From positions 1-37,211 of the forward strand of contig DXMF01000029.1 of the NCBI GenBank assembly GCA_019414345.1: a stretch of 37,211 nucleotides of DNA. Direction: 5' to 3'. The number at the start of each line of letters is the position of its first letter. Positions within the stretch are counted from its first letter, which is position 1. Shown here in pieces: positions 27,480 to 34,844 of this stretch. A program made the translations under genes and the position numbers. The DNA is from Collinsella sp. Lineage in GTDB: Bacteria; Actinomycetota; Coriobacteriia; Coriobacteriales; Coriobacteriaceae. The notes beneath the pieces were generated by a model. That model worked only from the letters and a program-made list of their open reading frames with translations. It was not told the DNA's origin and searched no databases.

Positions 27480-29369
27480 CTAGGCCTTGGCGGCCTCGGC
27501 GTCGGCAGGAGCTTCAGCGGCAGCGGCGCGACCGTACTCGGCCTTGCCCATCTCGGACCACTCGGGCTCCTCGTCGGGCATGGAGCCGGCCTCCTTGCCG
27601 AAGAACTCCTTGAGGCAGTTGACGGCGACGATGAGGCCCAGGACCATCAGCAGGACGGCGAAAACGAGCTGCAAGCCCTTGGTGGCGGCGACGGAGACGG
27701 CGGCCGTGGTGGCGGTAGCCGGGATGGTGCCGAAGAAGCCGTAAGCCTGGACAGCGGTCATGCAGCCCATGGCGCTCTGGACCAGCGAGGTGAAGGTGCA
27801 GCAGAGCAGGAAGGCGACGGGCACGTAGAGCATCCAGCCCTTGCGGCCGGTGCACTTGCAGAACACGGCGAGGGTGATCATGGTCATGCCGCCGAGCAGC
27901 TGGTTGGAAGCACCAAAGAGCGGCCAGATGTTGGCATAGCCGCCAAAGGCGAGGGCGAGACCGGGAAGCAGGGTGACGACCGTGGCGAACCAGGGGTTGC
28001 CGAGAACCTTCATGTAGCCGGCCTTGGACTCGATGGCCAGGGCGTCGTTGGTCTGGGCAAAGAACTCGGAGAACGAGGTGCGGGCGATGCGGGCGACGGC
28101 ATCGAGCGAGGTCAGGGCCAGAGCGGAGACGTTCATGGTCATGAAGACGGTAGCGAGCGTGCCGTCAACACCGAAGGCCTGCATACCGCGGGAGATGCCA
28201 GCGGCGAAGATCTGGAACGGGGTGGAAGCGACGCCGGCGTTGAGGGCACCGGTGCCGGCGGTGTTCATATCGGAGAACATGATGCCGGCGACGATGATGG
28301 CAAGGATGCCGACGAAGGACTCGACGATCATGGCGCCATAACCGACCTTGACGGCGTCCTGCTCCTTCTCGACCTGCTTGGAGGAGGTACCAGAAGAAAC
28401 GAGGCTGTGGAAGCCGGAGAGGGCACCGCAGGCAACGGAAACAAACAGGACCGGGAACATCATGCCAGAAGCGCTGGAGAAGCCGGTAAAGGCCGGAGCG
28501 GTGATGGTGGCCTGGCCGTTGACGCCCAGGACGACGATGCCGAGGACAGCGCAAACGATCATGACGATCATCATGATGGAAGTGAGGTAGTCACGCGGGG
28601 TCTTGAGCATCTGGATGGGCATAGCGCCAGCGAAGACCAGGTAGACCATGACGACGGCGAACCACTGGAACTTATCCAGGTAGACCGGGAACTGCATACC
28701 GACGGCAAACATGAGAACCATGAGGACAACGCCAGTGACGAACTCGGCAGCGCCGGTGAGGTTGAACTTCTTCTGGGCCCAACCAAAGGCGATAGCGACG
28801 AAGGTGAACAGGATGGAAATGGTACCAGCGCAGCCGGCGGCATAGGACTTGGTGAAGTCGATGGCACCGGTAGCAGCACCAGAAGCGTCAACGGCCGGGG
28901 TGAACATGAACGTCTTGCAGACCATGTCGGTGAAAGCGGCGATGACGATGATGCAGAACAGCCAGCAGAACAGCAGGAACAGGCGACGGCCGGTCTTGCC
29001 GATGTACTTCTCGATGAGCTGAGCGAGCGACTTGCCGTTGTTCTTCATCGAAGCGTACAGGGCACCAAAGTCGTGGACGGCACCAAAGAAGATGCCGCCG
29101 ACGAGGACCCAGAGCACGACGGGCAGCCAGCCAAAGGCCATGGCGACGATCGTACCCGTGACGGGGCCAGCACCGCAGATCGAGCTGAACTGGTGCGAGA
29201 ACGCGGTGAAGGCGGAGACGGGCGAGAAGCTGTTGCCGTCCTTCATGCGCTTGGCCGGCGTGAGGGCATCCTTGTCAACGCCCCACTTGTTGGCCAGCCA
29301 GCGACCATAGCCCAGATAGCCGCAGGCGAGCACCGCCGCGGCCACAACCATGAGCAAAACTCCGTTCAT
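27480..29369 (-). CDS. cstA: CstA/BtsT-family transporter (carbon starvation protein)
   Basis: A 629-residue membrane protein with about 16 hydrophobic helices. CstA-family proteins import pyruvate, and peptide uptake has also been proposed; they are induced when carbon is scarce. The N-terminal GYLGYGRWLANKWGVD, HQFSSICGAGPVTGTIVAMAFGW and GAVHDFGALYASMKNNGKS are family hallmarks, as is HSLVSSGTSSKQ in the middle. The last 40 residues form a charged, Ala-rich cytoplasmic tail. AGGAGG precedes the ATG. The long leader (29370 to about 29604) carries a short peptide gene and an intrinsic terminator, so expression is probably set by attenuation. Confidence 0.92.
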   Translation of the reverse strand: MNGVLLMVVAAAVLACGYLGYGRWLANKWGVDKDALTPAKRMKDGNSFSPVSAFTAFSHQFSSICGAGPVTGTIVAMAFGWLPVVLWVLVGGIFFGAVHDFGALYASMKNNGKSLAQLIEKYIGKTGRRLFLLFCWLFCIIVIAAFTDMVCKTFMFTPAVDASGAATGAIDFTKSYAAGCAGTISILFTFVAIAFGWAQKKFNLTGAAEFVTGVVLMVLMFAVGMQFPVYLDKFQWFAVVMVYLVFAGAMPIQMLKTPRDYLTSIMMIVMIVCAVLGIVVLGVNGQATITAPAFTGFSSASGMMFPVLFVSVACGALSGFHSLVSSGTSSKQVEKEQDAVKVGYGAMIVESFVGILAIIVAGIMFSDMNTAGTGALNAGVASTPFQIFAAGISRGMQAFGVDGTLATVFMTMNVSALALTSLDAVARIARTSFSEFFAQTNDALAIESKAGYMKVLGNPWFATVVTLLPGLALAFGGYANIWPLFGASNQLLGGMTMITLAVFCKCTGRKGWMLYVPVAFLLCCTFTSLVQSAMGCMTAVQAYGFFGTIPATATTAAVSVAATKGLQLVFAVLLMVLGLIVAVNCLKEFFGKEAGSMPDEEPEWSEMGKAEYGRAAAAEAPADAEAAKA

Positions 29370-29400
29370 TACATTTCCTCCTCTAAAAAGAACTTCCTAG

Positions 29401-29443
29401 ACATAAAAAATGAGGGCCGTCGGTTGCGCTCGACGGCCCTCAT
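29401..29443 (-). terminator. intrinsic terminator within the cstA leader (attenuator)
   Basis: A perfect 13-bp stem (29410-29422 with 29431-29443) followed on minus by TTTTTTATG, placed upstream of the cstA ribosome binding site in the same transcript. A terminator here would stop transcription before the gene unless it is prevented from forming. Confidence 0.85.
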
Positions 29444-29446
29444 CTT

Positions 29447-29531
29447 CATCAGCCGCCCGTTATCGTACGGGCTAGCTGTATGTGCTAACCCGCATCAGAT
29501 AATTACTACGCTGATAATGTTTAGCTGATGC
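29447..29531 (-). promoter_or_regulatory. structured leader with competing hairpins upstream of cstA
   Basis: On minus, a GCATCAG segment (29525-29531) can pair with CTGATGC (29492-29498), just after the leader-peptide stop. An overlapping segment, CATCAGC (29524-29530), can instead pair with GCTGATG (29447-29453), next to the terminator. A further hairpin joins 29484-29491 and 29469-29476. No T-box TGGNACC motif is present. Confidence 0.5.
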
Positions 29532-29539
29532 GTGAACAT
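29495..29539 (-). CDS. putative leader peptide with Ile/Val-rich end
   Basis: A 14-codon frame, MFTHQLNIISVVII then TGA. AGAGGA lies 10 bases upstream of its ATG; a longer version from 29563 adds eight residues. Six of the last seven residues are Ile or Val. It lies between the promoter and the leader terminator, where an attenuator peptide would be. Confidence 0.4.
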   Translation of the reverse strand: MFTHQLNIISVVII

Positions 29540-29610
29540 GTCTAAGAAATCCTCTTCAATCATGATGTGAACGATCCGTGCGCGTTCACATCCCCCAGTG
29601 GTTGAAAAGG

Positions 29611-29639
29611 AGTATGAAACTTTAGTTACCTAAAGTCAA
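29611..29639 (-). promoter_or_regulatory. cstA promoter
   Basis: On minus: -35 TTGACT (29634-29639), 17-base spacer, -10 CATACT (29611-29616). The spacer holds a dyad, CTTTAG/CTAAAG. Inverted GTTGAAAAG (29601-29609) and CTTTTCAAC (29656-29664) flank it and may be an operator. Confidence 0.6.
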
Positions 29640-29736
29640 CGCAAATATGTAATGACTTTTCAACTTTTTTGGATTTCTCGGTATAAAACGCCACTGATCT
29701 CGGACTTTACCCCACGACAGTTTTTGCATGAGAGAT

Positions 29737-29889
29737 GCCCCTGAGAGCCGCGGGAGCCGGGCGGCGCATATGAACTTTCCTGCTCTACAGTCCTGCGCAA
29801 GACGGAAAGCACATTAAGTGCTTTCCTTTGCGTGCGGAACTCGCGATAAAGTTCATATGCGCCGCCCGGCTCCCGCGGCTCTCAGGGGC
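29737..29889 (-). repeat. covarying hairpin element, copy 3 (reverse orientation, 42-bp perfect arms)
   Basis: The 69-base core 29779-29847 is on the minus strand. It is flanked by perfect 42-base inverted arms (29737-29778 and 29848-29889) containing GCATATGAACTTT and unrelated to the arms of other copies. The inner stem is GGAAAGCAC/GTGCTTTCC around TTAAT. It lies upstream of the cstA promoter, 141 bases from copy 4 and in the opposite orientation. Confidence 0.88.
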
Positions 29890-30030
29890 TCCCATCCCAA
29901 ATGCGGAGCAAAGCTCCGCACACCAACTTTTTCTTTCAGCTAAAGAACGCTGGAAATTCGACGCTGGCTTGTTAACCTTGCTGGACGTTGCCGACGCCAA
30001 ACCAGCTCAGAAGCTATATCGATACAGAAA

Positions 30031-30165
30031 GGTCCCCGGACGGAGGGGCCGGATATAAGGTTTATCGCGAGTTCCGCACGCAAAGAAGGCCACTTAATGT
30101 GGCCTTCGTCTTGCGCAGGACTGTAGAGCAGGAAACCTTATATCCGGCCCCTCCGTCCGGGGACC
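30031..30165 (+). repeat. covarying hairpin element, copy 4 (33-bp perfect arms)
   Basis: The 69-base core 30064-30132 is flanked by perfect 33-base inverted arms (30031-30063 and 30133-30165) containing GGCCGGATATAAGG. The inner stem is GAAGGCCAC/GTGGCCTTC around TTAAT. It lies 13 bases beyond the stop codon of the minus-strand tsaBD fusion gene and may act as its 3' end; no U-tract follows. Confidence 0.88.
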
Positions 30166-30177
30166 GCGCCGTACCAG

Positions 30178-32562
30178 CTACAGCGTCATGTTCGGATCGG
30201 CGTCGACGTCGAACGGCGAGATTTCACCTCGGTCGAATTTACGGCGAGCGACCTCCGCGATCATGGCGGCGTTATCGGTACAGGCAGACAAGGGCGGCAC
30301 CGTTACGCGAATCCCCTGACGTCCAAGCTTCTTGATCATCATCTCGCGCAGATGCGGGTTGGCCGAGACGCCGCCGCCGATGCAGTATTCCTTACATCCG
30401 GTAGCGTGCAATGCGTTTTTGGCCTTCTTGTACTGCACGTCAAAGACAGCCGCCTCAAACGAAGCCGCCAGATCGGGCAGGTGAATCGTGCGCCCGGCTT
30501 TGGTCTCTTGCTCGATGTAGAGCGTCACCGCCGTCTTGAGGCCCGAAAGCGAGAAACGATAGTCTCCCCTGCTGTTAAGCGCGCGGGGAAAATCGATCGC
30601 CTTGGGGTTGCCTGTCTCGGCCAGCTTGGAGATGATGGGGCCACCGGGATAGCCCAGACCCAACGCCTTGGCTACCTTGTCGAAGGCCTCGCCCACAGCA
30701 TCGTCGAGTGTCTCACCAAGCACCTCGTAGTCGCCCCATGCCTTCACGTGCACGAGCATGGTGTGCCCGCCCGAGACAAGCGTGAAGATGAACGGCGGCT
30801 TGAGGTCGGGCTGCGCCAGCAAGTTGGCAAACAGGTGCCCCTCCAGATGGTTGACGCATACGAGCGGCTTACCGGCAGCGTAGGCAAAGCCTTTGGCAAA
30901 GGCAACGCCCACCACGAGGGCGCCCACCAGGCCCGGACCCTGTGTCACGCCCACGGCGGCAAGCTCGCTGGGGGCAATGGCTCCACCCTCAAGACCAAGC
31001 GATGCTGCGGCATCCTCGAGCGCCGCATCCACGACACTCACAATCACCTCAACGTGTTTGCGCGAGGCGATCTCGGGCACCACGCCGCCAAAGCGGGCAT
31101 GAAAATCAATCTGTGTCGACACCTGGTTGGCCAGCATATTGCCATCCGAATCGATAATCGCCACGGCCGTCTCGTCGCAGGAACTCTCGATAGCGAGCAC
31201 TAGGCGGCGGCGCTCAATTTCGGCACGCTCCCCCTCGGAGCGCCCAGGCGCAGGCAGCGGCCATACGCGCTGCTCTGCCGCCGTCGGCTCGGGCGAAGCA
31301 TTGTCGACCGGAAGCACCAGGGGCAGCGGAGCCGTCATGACGATGGCATCCTTGCCGACACCGTAGTAGCCGCGGCGACGGCCAGCCTCGGTAAAGCCCA
31401 GAGCGTTATAAAGCGCGATCGCCCCCTCGTTACCGTCCTCGACCTCGAGCGAAGCCGTGGTGCAGCCGAGCATCTGGGCATCATAGCTCACGTGCGACAG
31501 CAGCTTGCGGGCAATGCCCTCGCGGCGATGTGCCGGGTCGACGGCGACATCCAGAATCTGCACATCACCGTCCACGACCATACCGCCGGCAAGGCCCAGC
31601 AGCTTGCCGTCGTCGTGTGCCACCCACCAACTACGCGGCGCAGCGACGTCCTCGCCCAGTTCGGACAGGAACATGCCCGGCGTCCACGCCTCGTGTCCGG
31701 CACCTTCAAAGCAGGCAGCCTCCAGCGCGCTCGTGCCCTCGGCATCCGCCGCGCCCATGGGACGGAACTGCAGATGACGACCGGCGAGCTCATCGGCAAC
31801 ACCCGTAATTTCGCTCTGCGCACTCTCGGCAAGACCAAGACGCTTGCGCTCGTTTTCCTCGGCATCAGAAAGGCGCGTGTAAATCGGCAGGACGCGAGCC
31901 GGATCGCCGTCACCCGCAGCGTGCGCGAGCAGCAAGCCCTCGCCCGAAGGCCACCACAGGTCGCGCTCCACGCAGCGGGCGGTCTCGTCCTCACCCAGCA
32001 GCTTGCCATAGCGCACGAGACCGTCACCGGTCAGCTGAACCTGGTCCCAGTCCGCTGCTTGGCGCCACTCATCGAGCGCCACGGCGGCCTTGACCACGTG
32101 TTCGCGCTCAAATTGACGCTCGGGACCCTCATCGACCAGCATATACAGCGCCGGATATACCTCACCGCGCATAGCATCGGCCAAGATACCAAGCTTGCCG
32201 CGCACGCCAGCCTTCCACGCCGTCCAAGCGCAAGCGTCGAGCGTCGACACGCCCAGCAGCGGAACATTGGCACCGCGCGCGAGGCCCTTGGCAGTGGAGA
32301 TGCCGATGCGCACACCCGTAAACGACCCCGGGCCGCGGCCGACCACGTAGTAACCAACATCGCTGCGATCCAGACCGGCTTGAGCCAGCACGCCATCAAC
32401 GGTATTCACGAGCTCAACGTTGGCGTGACGGCGACACATGTGGTCGCCACTCACGAGCTTCGTCTCGCCCGTCTGCCCATCAATCCAGCTTGCCGCGCAG
32501 GCAAGCATGTCGGTCGAAGTATCGAGCGCCACCACCAGCGCGTTGTCGTTATGCAAGCTCAT
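30178..32562 (-). CDS. tsaD: TsaB-RimI-TsaD triple fusion (tRNA t6A synthesis and N-terminal acetyltransferase)
   Basis: 794 residues in three domains. Residues 1 to about 220 are TsaB (VALDTSTDMLA and GRGPGSFTGVRIGISTAKGL), the partner that holds TsaD. Residues about 265-405 are a GNAT acetyltransferase like RimI (VDPAHRREGIARKLL binds acetyl-CoA). Residues about 455-794 are TsaD, the threonylcarbamoyl transferase for tRNA A37: ESSCDETAVAI, metal ligands H572/H576 in NHLEGH and D763 in CTDNAAM, and SGGHT. These are normally three proteins; fusion fixes TsaB and TsaD one to one. The start at 32562 has AAGGCTG and overlaps the tsaE end by 14 bases. Confidence 0.94.
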   Translation of the reverse strand: MSLHNDNALVVALDTSTDMLACAASWIDGQTGETKLVSGDHMCRRHANVELVNTVDGVLAQAGLDRSDVGYYVVGRGPGSFTGVRIGISTAKGLARGANVPLLGVSTLDACAWTAWKAGVRGKLGILADAMRGEVYPALYMLVDEGPERQFEREHVVKAAVALDEWRQAADWDQVQLTGDGLVRYGKLLGEDETARCVERDLWWPSGEGLLLAHAAGDGDPARVLPIYTRLSDAEENERKRLGLAESAQSEITGVADELAGRHLQFRPMGAADAEGTSALEAACFEGAGHEAWTPGMFLSELGEDVAAPRSWWVAHDDGKLLGLAGGMVVDGDVQILDVAVDPAHRREGIARKLLSHVSYDAQMLGCTTASLEVEDGNEGAIALYNALGFTEAGRRRGYYGVGKDAIVMTAPLPLVLPVDNASPEPTAAEQRVWPLPAPGRSEGERAEIERRRLVLAIESSCDETAVAIIDSDGNMLANQVSTQIDFHARFGGVVPEIASRKHVEVIVSVVDAALEDAAASLGLEGGAIAPSELAAVGVTQGPGLVGALVVGVAFAKGFAYAAGKPLVCVNHLEGHLFANLLAQPDLKPPFIFTLVSGGHTMLVHVKAWGDYEVLGETLDDAVGEAFDKVAKALGLGYPGGPIISKLAETGNPKAIDFPRALNSRGDYRFSLSGLKTAVTLYIEQETKAGRTIHLPDLAASFEAAVFDVQYKKAKNALHATGCKEYCIGGGVSANPHLREMMIKKLGRQGIRVTVPPLSACTDNAAMIAEVARRKFDRGEISPFDVDADPNMTL

Positions 32563-33055
32563 CTTGTACAGCCTTATCAATCAAATGGGAAAGCTCCATT
32601 GCGCGGTCACCGTGCGCCTCGAGCGTTATCGTTCGCACATCGCTGTCGCCCTCATCACGCTTGAGCGTCACCGAAAGATACTCATCCGTCAGCTCGTCTT
32701 GGAATTGTTCGCCCCATTCCAGCAGGCAAGCACCCTCATAGCCCAGCACATCGAAAATGCCCGTATCCTCGAGCTCGTAGGCATGCTCCAGGCGGTATAG
32801 ATCAAAGTGAAACAGCGGAATACGGCCTTGATCGTGAACGGCCATGAGCGCAAACGTAGGGCTCGTAACCATATGCCCATCGCCCAGCCCGCGCGAGACG
32901 CCCTTGGTAAAGTGAGTTTTGCCCACTCCCAGGCCACCGGTCAGGATGAGCACATCGCCGTCCTCAAGGCACGGTGCAATTAGCTCGCCAAAGTACTCCG
33001 TATCGGCAGCGCAAGTCGTTTTGTAAGTACCTACCCCCAGGCGCTCCAGGGACAT
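32549..33055 (-). CDS. tsaE: tRNA t6A biosynthesis ATPase TsaE
   Basis: A 168-residue cytoplasmic P-loop ATPase that binds the TsaB-TsaD complex and resets it during t6A synthesis. Walker A is LTGGLGVGKTHFTKG, followed by SPTFALM, and HFDLYRLEHAYELEDTG and LLEWGEQ are family signatures. An AAGGAGC site precedes the ATG. Its overlap with the TsaB-RimI-TsaD gene couples production of partner proteins. Confidence 0.94.
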   Translation of the reverse strand: MSLERLGVGTYKTTCAADTEYFGELIAPCLEDGDVLILTGGLGVGKTHFTKGVSRGLGDGHMVTSPTFALMAVHDQGRIPLFHFDLYRLEHAYELEDTGIFDVLGYEGACLLEWGEQFQDELTDEYLSVTLKRDEGDSDVRTITLEAHGDRAMELSHLIDKAVQDELA

Positions 33056-33067
33056 ATATGCTCCTTA

Positions 33068-33688
33068 TTATTCCGAGGCGTCCTCTGGTGCGGGATGTCG
33101 CTCCAGATAATCGCCCAGCATCTTAAAGTCTTCCTCCAGCAGCTCCTGCCACGCCGGATTGCGTAGCGCTGCTGCCGGATGGAAAGTGGGCATTACTACA
33201 AAATGCCCCATCTGGTGGAACCTGCCGCGCAGCTTAGTAATGCCAATCTCGGTCTTAAGCACAAAGTGCGTCGCGGGGTTGCCGAGCGTCACGATAATAT
33301 CGGGCCAGATGCTTCGAATCTGCTCACGCAAAAACGGCGAGCAAGCCAGCACTTCCTCGGGACGTGGATTGCGGTTTCCCGGCGGGCGGCACTTAAGCAC
33401 GTTGGCAATGTAGACGTCTTCGCGTTTGAGCCCCGCCAGCGACAAAATGCCGTTGAGGTCCTCGCCTGCCGCCCCCACAAAGGGCTCGCCCTGCAAATCC
33501 TCATTGCGGCCCGGCGCCTCGCCAATAAACATCACACGAGCGCGGGGGTTTCCCACGCCAAACACGATATTGTGACGCGACTGGTAGAGCTGGCAGAGGT
33601 GACAATCGCCCAGAACGGCCTCAATTTCCTCGAGTGCGACCTCACGTGGTGCCTGATGGGTATGGCCGGGGATGTGCATGACGCCCAT
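33068..33688 (-). CDS. family 4 (Fe-S) uracil-DNA glycosylase
   Basis: A 206-residue DNA repair enzyme that removes uracil from DNA. The catalytic loop is GEAPGRNEDLQGEPFVGAAG and the DNA-intercalating segment is MPTFHPAAALRNP. Four cysteines for a 4Fe-4S cluster are visible: the pair in CHLC near the N-terminus, and those in NVLKCRPP and EEVLACSPF. This marks family 4 rather than Ung. TAGGAG precedes the ATG, and it lies nine bases after alr. Confidence 0.92.
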   Translation of the reverse strand: MGVMHIPGHTHQAPREVALEEIEAVLGDCHLCQLYQSRHNIVFGVGNPRARVMFIGEAPGRNEDLQGEPFVGAAGEDLNGILSLAGLKREDVYIANVLKCRPPGNRNPRPEEVLACSPFLREQIRSIWPDIIVTLGNPATHFVLKTEIGITKLRGRFHQMGHFVVMPTFHPAAALRNPAWQELLEEDFKMLGDYLERHPAPEDASE

Positions 33689-33696
33689 GGCGACTC

Positions 33697-34842
33697 CTAC
33701 ACGTAGACCTTGTCGAGGCGCATGCCAAAGCCGCAGGCGACCTCGTAGTTAATCGTTCCGCGCAGTCGGGCCATCTCGTCCATAGTGATCTCGGCATCGC
33801 CATCGCGGCCGACAATAATCATCTCGTCACCATACTCGGCCTCGGGAATCTCGTGTGCCGGGTTGGACTGAATGGCGACCATAAACTGGTCCATGCAGAT
33901 ATTGCCAACCTGATGCACGCGCTCGCCGCGATACAGCACATCCATACGATTGGAAAGCGTACGCGATAGGCCGTCGGCATAACCGATCGGCAGCGTGCAG
34001 ATCTGAACGCGCGTGCGCGGTACGCGGTAGGTAAAACCGTAGCCCACGCCCTCACCCATCGCAGGGTGTGCCACGCGCGTCACGCGCGCATGGACGCTCA
34101 TAACGGGATCAAGCTGCATCACGCGGCCACTCAGCTCGCACGGCTGCATGCCATACAAGCCAACGCCGGCGCGAATCATATCAAAATGCATCGAGGGGTC
34201 GAGCATCGAGGACGGCGTGTTGGCGCAGTGCACGATACCGCACTCAAAACCCGCATCCTTAATGGCTTGAACGGCCTCGGTAAAGCGCTGACACTGCAGC
34301 TTGTAGTCCCAGCCCGAAGGTTCATCGGCCGTGGCGAAGTGCGTAAATACGCCGTCGCACTGAATACCGCGATGGAAATTAATACCGCGGACAAAGTCGA
34401 GCACCTGTGTGTAGTGTACGCCGATACGATTCATACCTGTCTCGATGGCGAGATGATACTTGCCCACCTTGCCCGCCGCGACGGCACATTCGCCATACGC
34501 AAGAGCAAAGTCAGACGTATAGACCGAGGGCATGATATCAAACTCGAGCAACGTCGGAATGGCCTCGATAGGCGGCTCGCTTAGGATGAGGATGGGTTTC
34601 GTAATCCCGCCCTGTCGGAGCTCAACGCCCTCGTTAACCGTCGCCACGGCAAACATGTCGGCACCGGCCGAATACATGATCTTGGCGCACTCAACAGCTC
34701 CATGACCATAAGCATCGGCCTTGACCACGCAACACAAGCGCTGACGTGGATTCAGCAAGTTCTTGTAGGCCCTCGTGTTACGACGGAGCGCCCCGCGGTC
34801 GATCTCGACCCAGGACCAGCGCGTCAAATCGGCTTTATTCAT
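33697..34842 (-). CDS. alr: alanine racemase
   Basis: A 381-residue PLP enzyme that converts L-alanine to D-alanine for peptidoglycan. The cofactor lysine is K41 in CVVKADAYGHG, and the second catalytic residue is the tyrosine in GVGYGFTYR (about Y268). ETGMNRIGV, MSVHARVTRV and GNICMDQFMV are family signatures. It starts two bases after the nnrDE stop, with GGATGAC upstream, so it is tightly coupled. Confidence 0.95.
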   Translation of the reverse strand: MNKADLTRWSWVEIDRGALRRNTRAYKNLLNPRQRLCCVVKADAYGHGAVECAKIMYSAGADMFAVATVNEGVELRQGGITKPILILSEPPIEAIPTLLEFDIMPSVYTSDFALAYGECAVAAGKVGKYHLAIETGMNRIGVHYTQVLDFVRGINFHRGIQCDGVFTHFATADEPSGWDYKLQCQRFTEAVQAIKDAGFECGIVHCANTPSSMLDPSMHFDMIRAGVGLYGMQPCELSGRVMQLDPVMSVHARVTRVAHPAMGEGVGYGFTYRVPRTRVQICTLPIGYADGLSRTLSNRMDVLYRGERVHQVGNICMDQFMVAIQSNPAHEIPEAEYGDEMIIVGRDGDAEITMDEMARLRGTINYEVACGFGMRLDKVYV

Positions 34843-34844
34843 GA

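Noticed and set aside
26646..29528. A 960-codon open frame on the plus strand
   Set aside because: It is antisense to the Toprim and cstA genes, spans their intergenic terminator, and gives a low-complexity Gly/Asp/Glu/His-rich product typical of the reverse strand of GC-rich genes.
29370..29604. T-box riboswitch upstream of cstA
   Set aside because: No TGGNACC T-box sequence and no stem I motifs; a leader peptide plus terminator explains the features better.
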